This document shows positions 21,116-32,900 of a stretch of DNA of 60,000 bases, piece by piece (position 1 is the first letter of the stretch; each line of letters opens with the position of its first letter). Source of the stretch: Polytrichum commune (taxonomy: Eukaryota > Streptophyta > Polytrichopsida > Polytrichales > Polytrichaceae); contig OX485804.1 in NCBI GenBank assembly GCA_950295325.1, forward strand, positions 5,768,001 through 5,828,000, in the 5' to 3' direction. A program made the position numbers and the translations under genes. Under the pieces are notes generated by a model. That model did not search any database and was not told the DNA's origin. It worked only from the letters and a program-made list of their open reading frames with translations.

Positions 21116-21189
21116 CACCTCCGCTAGATTCAAAAGGACCTGGATGAAGAATAATCAACTTACAAGTCACTGCATAGATACGAATGACA

Positions 21190-21320
21190 ACAAGTCTTCT
21201 CATTCATTACCTTTACTCCACTAAATATTGTATTTAGTGTCACCAATTCTATTTGCCCTCCTCATTACCACACTAAATATTGTATTTATTGTCATCAATT
21301 CTATTTGTCTTGCTCAGTAT
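21190..21320 (+). repeat. Fragment of the TACACTAAATATGATAT MITE family
   Basis: The phrase CACTAAATATTGTATTTAGTGTCA followed by CAATTCTATTTG appears twice in tandem about 65 bp apart, then AGTATTAATTGTAAGC. The order matches the left arm of the element at 37098. Confidence 0.5.
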
Positions 21321-21348
21321 TAATTGTAAGCTGCCCATGTAGCGTGAC

Positions 21349-21593
21349 GGTAACCGGTTGGCCGCTTTGTTTCGCCGAGGTGGCACTACACGATTGGCTC
21401 TGAGCACACAGGTTTGCAGACGATAACCTCGACATCCCAGCCGGTTATGATCATCTAAATCGATTATGGTGACAGGTGACCCACTGTTTAGGTCACCTGC
21501 GCGGCTCAACAAAGCGGCCAACCAGTTATGTCCGGTAATCGTTTTATTGGAACCGGTTCTGCACCGATAACTGGTTCCAATACAACGATTACC
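21349..21593. repeat. Nested foldback repeat
   Basis: GGTAACCGGTTGGCCGCTTT near 21349 pairs with AAAGCGGCCAACCAGTTATG ending near 21530. A second hairpin at 21534-21593 has arms GGTAATCGTT-ATTGGAACCGG and CTGGTTCCAAT-AACGATTACC. Both arms share the GGTAA/CCGGTT theme, so this looks like a foldback transposon. No target duplication was identified. Confidence 0.6.
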
Positions 21594-21664
21594 TAATACA
21601 TTCCCAAATGTAGAGTGGAGTTGCCCATAACCGATCACTTAGGAGATTCTCCATTAGATTTGGA

Positions 21665-21990
21665 GAAGTATAAGGTGGTGTAAATTTTTCCCATGTAGGA
21701 AGATAGAAATTAGGAAGACTGCAAATTTTTGGTAGTTTTATGCTTTGAATTGAAATTACTATGAATCTTTGAAGTCAAAAGTTGACCCGAACATATTATC
21801 AATGTCTAGAGTTGGCCATAATTGCTCCTTTTAACTACTCATTCCTCCTCACTCTAGCACTCAAAACCATGAAAAGTGTAAAGGCACTATTGATTCCGGC
21901 TTGATTGAAATTCAGTCCCAACCTTATCGAAATTCCATTATCTTATAGAGTGTCGATGGGATCTTGCTTGGTAATAGGCGTCTCTACTAT
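21665..21990 (+). repeat. Dispersed repeat R3, third copy
   Basis: It matches the family at 15610-16120: GTCTAGAGTTGG, CTCATTCCTCCTCACTCTAGCACTC, GGCTTGATTGAAATTCAGTCCCAACCTTAT (read in pieces) and GTCGATGGG ending in GGTAATAGGCG. Divergence is high. Confidence 0.5.
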
Positions 21991-21994
21991 AGAC

Positions 21995-22275
21995 CTAATG
22001 ATATTTTTCATTCCTTGTGAAAGAATTTGGGCGTTATAGATTCGCAATGTTGCAATTATTGTCACTTACTAAGTGATTTTCCATCCAAATTCCAATCATC
22101 CATGACATTGTTTCATTACACCAAACTATGTTTCAACACTTGTCATTTGGATGAACTAAAAGTAAGTTCGGATGACAATACTTGTAATCTTCTTCGTAAG
22201 AAGCGTCATTAGAACGGATACCACAGTCACATGAATGACCACTTAATACACTAAATACAATATTCGGTGTACGGT
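21995..22275 (+). repeat. MITE-like element, copy C (degenerate)
   Basis: CATTCCTTGTGAAAG, CAATTATTGTCACTTAC and CATCCAAATTCCAATC follow the same order as in 37098-37406, and an end-like TACACTAAATACAATATT is at the right side. It is more diverged than copies A and B. Confidence 0.5.
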
Positions 22276-25200
22276 TCCTCACGTAACTTTCAAAGTGTTT
22301 TTTCGAGAGTTTACGTGAGCATCTACCTTACCATAGTACCATGCCACCCCTCAACACTAACACACACATTTTCAACGAAAAGTGTCACGTGCTCCGCAAT
22401 GAAGCGGATGTTGTTGTTATGAATCAACATTCAAAATATTATTTAGCTGCATGGTTGTGTTATGTTCTATATTTAGCATCCAACATGGGCTGCCACTGTC
22501 TTACCTTCATGGAAAGAAACTTTAAAAATTGGAAGAAATTGACGTCGATATGAATAATACATAGTGCCATCATGAATAGTAGGACTGTTATTAACAATGT
22601 TGGTATTTTCAATGATAGTGTTGCTATGGATAGTTTTTGTAGGGGAATAATATTGGTATGAACAGTGTTTCACGTACCGGGATGAACAATGATTTCTGCG
22701 CATAGTGCCAGGAGTATAACTCCACCCAAATTTCCAAGGTTGACATGAATGTATGAATCGTAAACAAATATTCTTATTTTCTTCAGGGGGTCGCATATTA
22801 TAATTGACATAGTCCCAGGTCATGGAACTAACCCACATGGTTGAATGATGTTAAGTTCCAACCAAATTTATTTTGTTCTTAGTGCAGGATTCTCTAAGTT
22901 GTTGATTTGAGTTTTTTTATTCACTATCTCTACATCAATCCTTTGAAGAACTTCAAATTGTATACGAGCTTGTAGGTAAGCATCTATTATAGTATCATGG
23001 CACCCTCAACACTAATCAACACATTTTCATGGGAAAATATCATTTATAAACCCAAAATGAAATGGTTGTTATTATTATTTATAGTAATCAACATTTTAAC
23101 CAAACTAGCTTGATATTTTAGTGGAGGGTTCGATTGCTAGCTCACTACATTAGGTAACACTAGATCGATAAGGTCAAAGTAGAGGGGGTGCCCCCTCTCA
23201 TGAGGCCTACATTGCTATTGTAGCAAAATGTAGCATGGAATCTTCACTACCGTTAGATTTCAAAAGGTACGTGTGAAGAATGACTTTTGTGTACATATGG
23301 AATACAACGATTAATCGTTGTCCAATTGGTACCCGTACTAGGCTCTCTATTCTATCTTCACGTGTGTCGAACTGTAGTTTGCACGTGGGATACAAGTGGA
23401 TCTTAGCAAATGTGAGGATAACAAGTGGCAAAATATGCAGGGGGGGATCATCTACTTTGTGTTGCAATAGAGAGCCCTCTACAGTAAATACGACAAATCA
23501 TCCATTTTTTAGCACCTTTACTTACTTTCTTCAAATCACTCAAGTTCCATTTGAGCTTGGGGTTCTATGATAGTATTGTACAATGATAACTAACCCATGA
23601 GCATTGAAGAGGCCCTATGTAGGCCTCGACATGCACAAAGGTTGCAAGCATGGTTCACTGAACTATGCAATGTTCACTATGATAGAAGGCTTGAAGATGC
23701 ATACTAGCTTTGGGTATTGTAAATTTAATTCCAACATATATTAGGAGCATTTTGTTTTAGATATTGAAACACTCAATTTGAAAATAAAAATAAAAATATA
23801 TGCATACTTTTGAATATGGTAGAAGTATCTCAAAATCAAGGAAAACATGTGTGTCGAGTCACTACTAATAGGCTTAGAATACATTACATTGATATTTTAT
23901 TGCATGATATCTTTAATGGAGCCCTCAAGTTCATCATGAATATCATGAATATTCTTAGAATATTATAATTCCAAAATATTCAAGGTTGTGAAATATGCTT
24001 TTGGAACCAAATATAGTCATTTGTTTGTGAGCACACTTTTAGTGCAATGGATGGGGAGAACCGACCATTAGTTACAAATGGACCATTGGAATTTGAGAAA
24101 TGATCATTTCAAATTCGAGATCTCCAAAAAAATTCAAACATATTTTTAGTAGTTGTAACAATAGTGGAGGGATTGGTAAACAAGTTACATTGATTTAAAA
24201 AATCAAAAGAAAAAAACGTTCAATAACCATTTCAATAATATTTTATTCCTTGTAACATACATGACCAACTTATTGGTCTAGCTGACCATGCTTGAATTTT
24301 ATAAGAATAAAATAATGCATGTATTCGAGTATCAACATGAATGTGAGTCCATTAGCCGTATGTTGATCGCAATTAACCATGAAAATCTCTTAAGAATATA
24401 TTGCAGCTAGGTATTTTCATTTTGATCTACTTATGTCAAAGGTGGCCTAAACCCTAAACCCTATATATCAAACAATTGCATCTTTTATTAAATGTTTGCA
24501 TACCTTGCATTTTGTACCCTCGATGCACTAATTTAGATACTCATGTTCATGGCTTCTTCTTCAAGTAGAACTAATACACTAGATTAATTCTCGAACCCGT
24601 GAATATTACCCAACAAAGAGAGTTTGCAAACTTTGTGAGATCTCTCATAAATTGTGCACGTATATAGGTCATTGATTGAGTCGTTGAAAGTAACTATAAT
24701 TTAAGTATATTTGGGATTCATGTATGAATTTTGGACAGTTCCAACCATTAACATGACATACACTAGATCGCAAAACCATGCAAATATGGTGGTTGACAAA
24801 CATGAAACAAACATTTGAAATTTTGGTTGTTATGTTATTACTTTTTGTTGTTGTTGTTTGATGATTTTGTCCCCACAAATGCACATCCCCATGGTTGTAT
24901 GTTGAATGTTCTCGCTTCCCAACTCCTTGGCTTTAAAATGCTTTGGAAGTGGTTTATTTATTTAATTATGTACCCGTCATTCAAAATCGTCCACTTCTAC
25001 CTCATGGTCTTCTTCCACTACCTCTCGAGCAAGGTCATCACCACCACTATCTCATTGCTCATTGTGAGTTGCATGCACCCAAACATCCGAGCTCCGACAT
25101 CACAAGTATACGACTAAACTTTGCGATGAACACTTTCTTTTGCATAGTCAATTTAGGTTTGTCTCTCAATGTTAATTCCTCGTAATTCACGAACTCCGTT

Positions 25201-28200
25201 ATGGAAAGCGAGATCGAATCGAAACCACCGACAACATCTCATCGGAATCTCATATTGTGGCAATGATTGATACCTATGAGCCATTCACCCTCGTTCAAGT
25301 TAATAATCCTTGACATTGTCAACATCTAGAAAAAGATGCAACGACACAATTTAGAATAGGGATGTTTCCCTCATGCATGTTAGTAGAAGTACATAAAGTT
25401 GCCCACAAAATTAAGCATGCCTTAGAATTCCATGCATCGCTGATGTACACATGCTTCAAACAATTTGCACTCTAGAATTTGGTGATGCCAACGACAATTC
25501 ATCTCATGTTATCACCTCTTTAACCTGGAAGTACAATACTCTTAGTTTGCGGCCTGCAGTTGTGCAACTGAAGACATTCGGCAAAGGGTGTTCAATTTCA
25601 TGGTGGCACTTGCACGTGGATTTCTTGAAGCCTATTGTTGTTGTCATCATCATCTCTGTCATTTAATTTCTTGTTGGGTCAGGTTGTTGCATTATATTTC
25701 CAAACACGAGTGGGACTTAGATCATTGTTGTTGTTGTTGTGAATTTGATGTGCGTTCACTATGGGCATTTATGAATGGAACTGATGTTGCAATACACATG
25801 GGACCTCTCCTCTAGGCACAAAATTGTGAGAGTGTGCACCAAACTCCTTATGAAACAACGTATATGTAAAATCTAGGGGGGAGTTTGTGGGTGGCAATTG
25901 ATGGCATGACTTTGGTGAAATTGTCATTGACAACTAAGGGGAAAACTATGAACCAATTCAAGCGTTTCACAAATAGTGGCCGATGGTGCATACGTTAGAG
26001 CTTGTGCATGACCTAAACACAAGGTGCACCAAAAATGTCCATATAGTTTGAAAGTCCAAGGCTCTCGAACCACTCTAACAATCACAAAACTTAGGTTGCA
26101 TGGTATCGTGGAATTAAGGTCTGAAATAAGGCAAGGGAAATAAATAATTCTTTTTGGTATAGTATTGAGCATTTGTATCAAATTCCAAGGCAAATGTTTA
26201 AGGCTCTTTGAGCATATGATTGTTGTAGTGCATTGCATTAAAATTTCATCCTTCATCCCCTCTTTGTGATGGTCCTTCCTTCCAATTATATAACAAATTA
26301 TATCAAACGCCGCTTATGAACAACTATTAATAGTATACTCAATAAACTTGTTCCAAGTTCATAGATAAACTCACGACTATAAACAAGGTGATCTCTCTCT
26401 TTCTCTCTCTCTCTCTCCAATATAATTGCCTATGTTTCTCAACAATATAATGTCAAGAAAGTCATTTCGCTACAATGCTACTGCCTTGATAATCCATTGT
26501 TCCTCCCATACTGGGTTCTTCAAGCTTCTTTGTGAATATAGTGTGGTATGGTCATTTGAATTGGTACTCTTTGTAATGATTGGGCATAACGACTAGCATG
26601 GTTTGTGTAGAGAATGGAATCCATACTACTTGCAAAACAAAGATGGACTCAACCGCTCAACACGTCATCTTGATGTTGTATCAATAATAGACGATACAAA
26701 AGTGGTTGTTTCTCCTCTACAACTAGGCAGAGGTTGTTGATATGTTTCTTGCCAAATTGAAGTGATGTAGTTCTAAATATCAAATGTGGATCAACATGGG
26801 ATGGAAACAAACTTACAAATCTTGCATTGAAATGTTTGGACATGTTAAGTTGGTATATGATGTTCATCAACAATACGTATCAAATGTAAATTATGCATGC
26901 ATGAATTTATTAGAGATGACATAACACCCATACACTATGTTTGGTGAAGTCTGAACACACATTGGGTTTCACGTACTGTACGATGCATGTTATGGCACGT
27001 GAGTGAAGCTATTGGTAGTTTGAATGACATGCATGGTCATGTTGGAAAGGAAGTTTGTCGGTTTTCTGAACTTTCAATCGTGTGCCTATCACTGATATTG
27101 AACCCTCTTTGTTGAATCGTTCAAGGTTAGGTGTATAAAGATAAGATTGCAGCTGCTCATGACAGACATTTGTGTGGTATGTGATAAAAGATACACATAC
27201 GGACGTTTGTGAGAGGTGCATAACATGAAAATCTCAAGGTACATTCAATCAACTACTACAAAGCTACTTATCCTCATCCAAAGCCCACAACTTGTGGTAG
27301 TGAGGAGTCCCCAACTTGCGCAAAGCGATTGATATTTGTGTGTTTCAATTGATTGGTAGACAAACTCATAATGTGTTCAAAAGGCTCTTGGTTGCGCAAA
27401 GCATTTGTCGATCGAATATTTGTACTATCATTTGATTATTTGCGGAGTTTGTCGTCTTCCAAAAGTTTCCTTCTTGTACGAAGCGGTGGATCTTACGGTA
27501 CAGCTGACTGATTGTTTGAAATTTTTTTGTCTTCTAAAAGTGTTCAACTTGTGCAAAGTGGTGGGTCCACCATCCCATCAAAAGAATGTATTATTATATT
27601 ATAATTAATTAATTAAATTAGAATTTGGTTATATCACGTAATTAACTTTCTTGAGCATTCTCTACTATTTCCAATGTTTATAACTTATTAATACATGTAA
27701 TGCAAGTGCTTAAATGACAAAAATGCAAAGAAAACTGTAACCTTGCTTTTAGATGACTCAAACATACCAAACTTCATACAACTTTCAACTAGAAATATGT
27801 ATAAAAAGTATGTACAATATTGCTTTATAAAGTTGTTGGTATTACTTTTTATATAATTGTTGAATAAGAAGATTGTATACAAATCATAAACATGATAATG
27901 CCACGCCTAAGTTGGCACATTAATCACAAGATTATAGTGATGGGAGGCAATGACAATATCTAAGCTATGTATGCAAAAAAATTATGTAAGCCATGCATAT
28001 GTAGTTGTCCCATTCTTGTCATAGTAAAGGGAACAATACATGTGGATATGAGAAAGGAATTGCCAAAAGGAATTCTTTGTCAACCGGATTTGGCATCCAC
28101 ATTGTGAATATCAAATGAAGACATTAAATTATGTCAAAAACCCAAGAATGTTTATGACCATAGAAGGTTTATATTGGTTGGCAACCAAGGGACTACAATG

Positions 28201-29374
28201 TCATGAAAGTGCTAATTCCTCAAACGTGCCTAGGCTTGTGGATAGTTGAAAGTGGATCCCAAACATCCACACAAAAGTGGTTGGCAAGCACGTCATTTGA
28301 TTCCACATAGGACCAACCAACAAAGACGATTGGAAAATTGCAAACCATATAGCACCACATTGGGCAAGGTAGACTCGAATGAACAATGGAGTGCAAGTTG
28401 CGGCATGAACATGTTCTCTCATAAAACTATGAGATCGTTATGATATAGAAGACACATATTTGCATGAATTTGTAAATTTAGGTTTGAATCACAAACAATG
28501 CTATAGTACGGGATTTTTTTTTAGATGTGGTATGCATAGTTGTGAGACATGGTCAAGTAGATTCACATAGCTTCTTTGGAACTTAAGGGACAAGTTTCCC
28601 AAAGTTGCACGTCTCATAGATACAACCTTATGGAAGATACAAATAAAATGTAGGGACAACAACCATGTGAGAACCAAAATTTATGCGAGACAAGAGAAAG
28701 AAAGAGAAGACATCGACCTAGTACAGATGTAAGAGTTATTTCTCAATCCTATATGGATCCACATTCAGCTTGAGAAATAACGACGATTTTGCTTGGCAAA
28801 AAGACACCACAAAAAGATTTATGTTCTAGCGTTTGAATTGTCCATCCCTACATGTATGTTCATACTTCAAAATTCCACAAAGCACATACTCATTCACAAT
28901 GAGCATCTCACATAACCAACATCTCTCTCCATTTTCTCGCGCATCACAAAATCTAGAGGACGTTGGCTTCAAGTAGAGAATCCTTGAGATATAGGAGACC
29001 TTGACGTTACCAAACCTTACCCCATGCATCCAAACTCTATAAGCACCCCTTCCTTTTCCAAGTCGAAGAGAAATGTCAATGTTGGAACATACAAAACTAC
29101 GTATCATGGAGAGCATGTAGTTGCATGTACTCAGCGAGAGAAACACAACGCCGGCCGCCAGGGCTGGAGTGAATGAAGGACGCTTGCATATACTCATACA
29201 GATAGATAGATAGAAACTCCGGTCCCTTTGAAGGCGCCAACGTGAATAAAGTGTCCGTTCGTAATGTCAATGACCCGATGCCCACCGGACAAGGGGACAT
29301 TGGGGCAATACTACTCTCCCCTTTCGAGGATGGGCACTATAATGACACACCATACTAGTTCCCTAGCTAGCCAC
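22276..29374. other. AT-rich spacer, no supported gene
   Basis: Only short frames with biased composition are present, and none shows a family motif or matching splice chain. A CT microsatellite lies at about 26389-26417. This resembles old, mutated transposon and repeat DNA, but I could not name a source. Confidence 0.5.
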
Positions 29375-29585
29375 TAGTGCCTTGAAGATACCGGACATGG
29401 TATCCCCCCAAAGGACTTTGAGGTACCCATACAACAAGGTCCAAGGACCCCCCACCATAGTTGGGTGGACTAAGGTGGTGAGCACCACGCCGGCATGGGG
29501 AGTAGAACCCACAACCTCCTCATTGGGGGTCATGAGCCCTAACCACCAAGTCAAGGCCCGTGGTGCCTTATACTCATACAACTAT
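29375..29585 (-). repeat. tRNA-derived SINE-like element
   Basis: The minus strand reads TTGGTGGTTAGGGCTC (A-box-like) and, about 35 bases on, GGTTCTACTCC (B-box with one mismatch), then a unique body. This is the layout of a tRNA-related SINE head. A terminal tail and target duplication were not identified. Confidence 0.4.
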
Positions 29586-30289
29586 AGTGGACCGATTACA
29601 CAAGGATTGTGCTCTCAAGTTTGTGAATCCTCCCAAGCCTTTAAAAAACACGATTAAACTTCCAAGATTATGTACCCAATGAGTGCAATAAATTCCCAAA
29701 CCCATCTCTACCTTATGAGATTTTCGTGGACAAAAGGCTCAAACCTAACATGGTGGCCGTGATAGGGGTGCGGGAAAACTTACGCCCAACTCACAACCGA
29801 CATCGGAACAATGTTAGAATATCAGAGTTTGATGAAGCGGAGGACGATGATCGTCAGTCTGAGGTTTATGGCCAAGCCGAAGCCACGTCCATGAAGATGA
29901 TTCTTGGGCAGTGTTCAAGGTCGAAGCCCTCGTATGAGTTTCGTTTTGAAGGGCTCTCAAATTTCAGCTCTTCAAATGAAGGGCTGGTTCAAATCCAAGA
30001 CGTCAATCCAAGAATATAGAGATGTAATGCAAAACTCATATCAAACTTGTGCATGAATTATAAGGTGCGTGTTTCCAATACAATGCAAAGAGTTCTGAAT
30101 CAACGATCTGACTCTGCTTCTTCTAGTGACAATGCCCTACGCTTGTTGGTGCTTGTGGCGGGCATGATGTAATGTTGAGGACTTCAAGTGATGTCTTCGT
30201 TTTCAATTCAGGGCTGCGTTTTGAGGGGTTGTTTTGAGAGAGGTATATTTTGAAGGGCCAAATCGTGTTTGCAGGGCATTGAAGACTTC

Positions 30290-30525
30290 AATCTTGAACA
30301 TTATTCTTGGGGCATGATTGATCGAGATCCTGGTGTCCTCAATTTCAATTGGGTTACATGTTCACATCTCTGGGTTGTTCTTCATTAAATTGAGGCGTGT
30401 TCTCTAAAATCCTCTAAAACGATCGACAAGCTTCCCTAAACTCTTGAACTTCAACCAATTATTTCTCAAACTCAACCAGTCCATTGGTAACTTGGTGGTT
30501 GGGTCTCCCCGTTCATTGAGCTGAA
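30290..30525 (+). repeat. Dispersed repeat R2, copy 2
   Basis: It shares GATTGATCGAGATCCT, CTCTAAAATCC, TTCAACCAATTATTTCTC, AAACTCAACCAGTCC and CCCGTTCATTG with 3950-4190 and 30605-30775. It lies within the first gap of the UXT pseudogene. Confidence 0.5.
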
Positions 30526-30604
30526 GTGCCGGGTTCAGTGTCCAGGAAGGTTTTAGGGCATTAAGCGGTTGAGGTTCTAGTGTTTCCAAGGCCAACTGGT
30601 TAGA

Positions 30605-30775
30605 TCTTAACATTTAAAAAAAAATCTTTCTTTGTTAAATTGAAGAATATTATGTAAAATCCTTTCAATGAAGTATTGGAAAAGTCTCCTGAAGTGTTGA
30701 TTTTTGAGCTGGTTACTTCTCAAACTCAACTGATTCATCTTTAACTAACAGTCGCTTCTCCCCGTTCATTGGCCG
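30605..30775 (+). repeat. Dispersed repeat R2, copy 3
   Basis: A shorter copy: TTTGTTAAATTGAAG, TATGTAAAATCC, TTCTCAAACTCAACTGATTC and CCCCGTTCATTGG follow the order of copies 1 and 2. It ends directly at the second piece of the UXT pseudogene. Confidence 0.5.
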
Positions 30776-32751
30776 GAGTCTACCCATATCTTTGCCGACC
30801 TAGGGTTAGGGTTTCATGTGGAGTTCATGTGGGATAAGGCCCTCCAGTTTACCATAGACAAGGATAAGGTGCTAAGTTAAGGGCCGCTTTACACTACGGT
30901 GGAGAAGTGCACCGGTCAGTCAAGAATTTTAGCCCAAGACATGGTTATTTGAGGCGAGGGATGATATGCTGGAGAAGATGAAAAGACAATAAAATAATGC
31001 CTTAAGAAGTCTTGACCGGCCGTAGTGTGACCACCTAGAGGAGAAGTGTATTGGACAACTTCACCAAGAGGAGAAGTCCACTGGACTACTTCACAAAACG
31101 GTCACAACCGGCCATAGTAGAAACCTTACCCCCTAAATGACCATTGCATTGAGATTTTAAAAAATAATTTACATTGATATAAAAAAACAAAATGTATATG
31201 ACAATGTTTTAGAACTTCTTTCATGACAATCATTAGATAGATTAGCCTAAGTAGATAGAGCAACACATGTCGCAGATTTCGAGTCTTGTGTGTTAAGGGC
31301 AACTTCACACATGAGATTGAAGGCAAGTGACCAATGCATTCTAAGATCTCTCATTGGTCGAAAAAGGCCAAGACCGTGATATACCCGGATTACGATATTT
31401 GATGTTGGATTATGTAAGAAAGAAAGACTATTCATATTTTGTTGTACTTAGCATGTGAGCAGATGGTGATTGGAGTCAAATAACTCATGAAGGATTATGC
31501 ACAGGAGTTAGACGACTCCCAATTGAAGATCTTTGTGTTGCACTTAGATAGCTCCAACTGGAAGATCTTTGCGTTGAAGTTAGACAACACCCGAGCAAAT
31601 GGATGTTATTCATTGGAGCTAAGAGAACCCTCAATGAATAAATCTAGTTCCAACTAGAAGAATTGATGATAGGTTGAAGTTGGAATTAGACAATTCCAAT
31701 CAGAAGAATGGATGGATACATCAAGTTGTTGGAATTAGACGGTTCCAATTAGAGGATTACGATTGAGCCAAAAGAGAAGGAAAGAACAAATGTTGAAATG
31801 ATCTATGTATATAGATAAGAATGCTTCGATCCAAATTTAGCAAGACAAGAGATTTCTAAGAGTATCTCTTAGATACTATGAACAAATATGGATAAGACTA
31901 GGAGTGCCTTTGGGGTATAAGAGAGAGCTCGGGGGAGGAGAGAGGATCATCTGGTGTCCTCCCTTATGATCAAGTGGTTTGAGCTTATAAAAATCACAAT
32001 ATTATAATTAAGTTGTAGATCTTTTTGTAATGTACAAAATTTAAAAGTTCTCAACATTGGTGTCTCATGTGCATTCATGCTTGTGCTATTCTTGCGTAAA
32101 AGAGGAACGTGACAAAGACCGTCCAAGTGCACTTCACACTAGAAGGTCAAGGCCTAAGGGCCTTAAAAATATTTATCATAGATGAGAAATCTACATGGAT
32201 TGCTACACGGCGGACTAAAAACAATGCTTCATGGTTTGCTAGAATTTGAGTCAGGTCTACCTCCAACACATGACCTTTGGATAAGAATCAAGGGCCCTCA
32301 CAATTACATGGTCATGGTCCTTGGCTCGTGTGTAAAGCGAGCCTTAAGGCGCAAATCAAACTTGTTTGCGAGGGTGTTCGAGAATTGATGAAACTTTTCA
32401 ACCAGCAATACGTATTGGATAAACAATCGAGCCTAGATTCAGTTATTGGACATAACCCTCTCTTTCCAAACTAGATCGAGACCATTACATTGTGGGAGAT
32501 CTACGGCTTTGTCAAAGAGTGTGTTGGAGAAGATTATGGACTTTTAACTACCCCTCAATCTTTCCAATCCTCTTGCGCCATGTGGCAATCAAAGTGGCAG
32601 GAGATGGTTATGTAGCACTCTGCATGTCAACAAACGCTCTACCGGATATATTTTCCTCAATTCTAGACTTGGTCAAAGTCCTTTGACTGTGGGTTGGGTG
32701 CCCGGTGAGCAAGTTTTGTTGTGGTTGCCCGAGAACTAACCCACCTGGCAG

Positions 32752-32900
32752 GGGGGGGGGAAAAAAAAAAAAAAAAAAAAACTCTAAACTCCGTAATATC
32801 ATGCCTGTGGCAACCAAAGTGCACGTGGTATTACGGAGTTCTATAGTGTTAACATGGATGCGTGACATAAGAGAATTAGTGTAGTATGTGACATCATGGA
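32752..32900. repeat. G/A homopolymer and dispersed repeat R4, copy 1
   Basis: A G9-A20-type homopolymer junction (about 32752-32780) precedes a stretch with CCGTAATATCATGCCTGTGGCA, its inverted partner ATTACGGAG, and GTGTTAACATGGATGCGTGA. The same order occurs at 59440-59560. The inverted pair can form a hairpin. Confidence 0.5.

Larger units (their letters stand above)
29713..32421 (+). pseudogene. UXT pseudogene in four colinear pieces
   Basis: Segments matching the intact gene at 39344-39805 appear in order: 29713-29890 (TTCGTGGACAAAAGGCTC through GAGGTTTATGGCCAAGC), 30775-30877 (CTACCCATATCTTTG through AAGGTGCTAAG), 31248-31290 (AGATAGAGCAACACATGTCG) and 32335-32421 (GCGCAAATCAAACTTG through TTCAACCAGCAATA). 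Frameshifts and substitutions destroy the frame. The gaps of roughly 0.9, 0.4 and 1.0 kb hold unrelated DNA, including two copies of repeat R2 in the first gap. The intact gene has no introns, so the gaps are insertions, not introns, unless the intact gene is itself a retrocopy. Confidence 0.82.

Noticed and set aside
24815-25185. Two hydrophobic frames of 80-100 codons
   Set aside because: Biased composition, overlapping frames and no splice chain or family motif; likely chance in AT-rich DNA.
26389-26417. CRISPR-like or regulatory repeat
   Set aside because: It is a simple CT microsatellite; no spaced direct repeats were found anywhere in the window, as expected for a plant genome.
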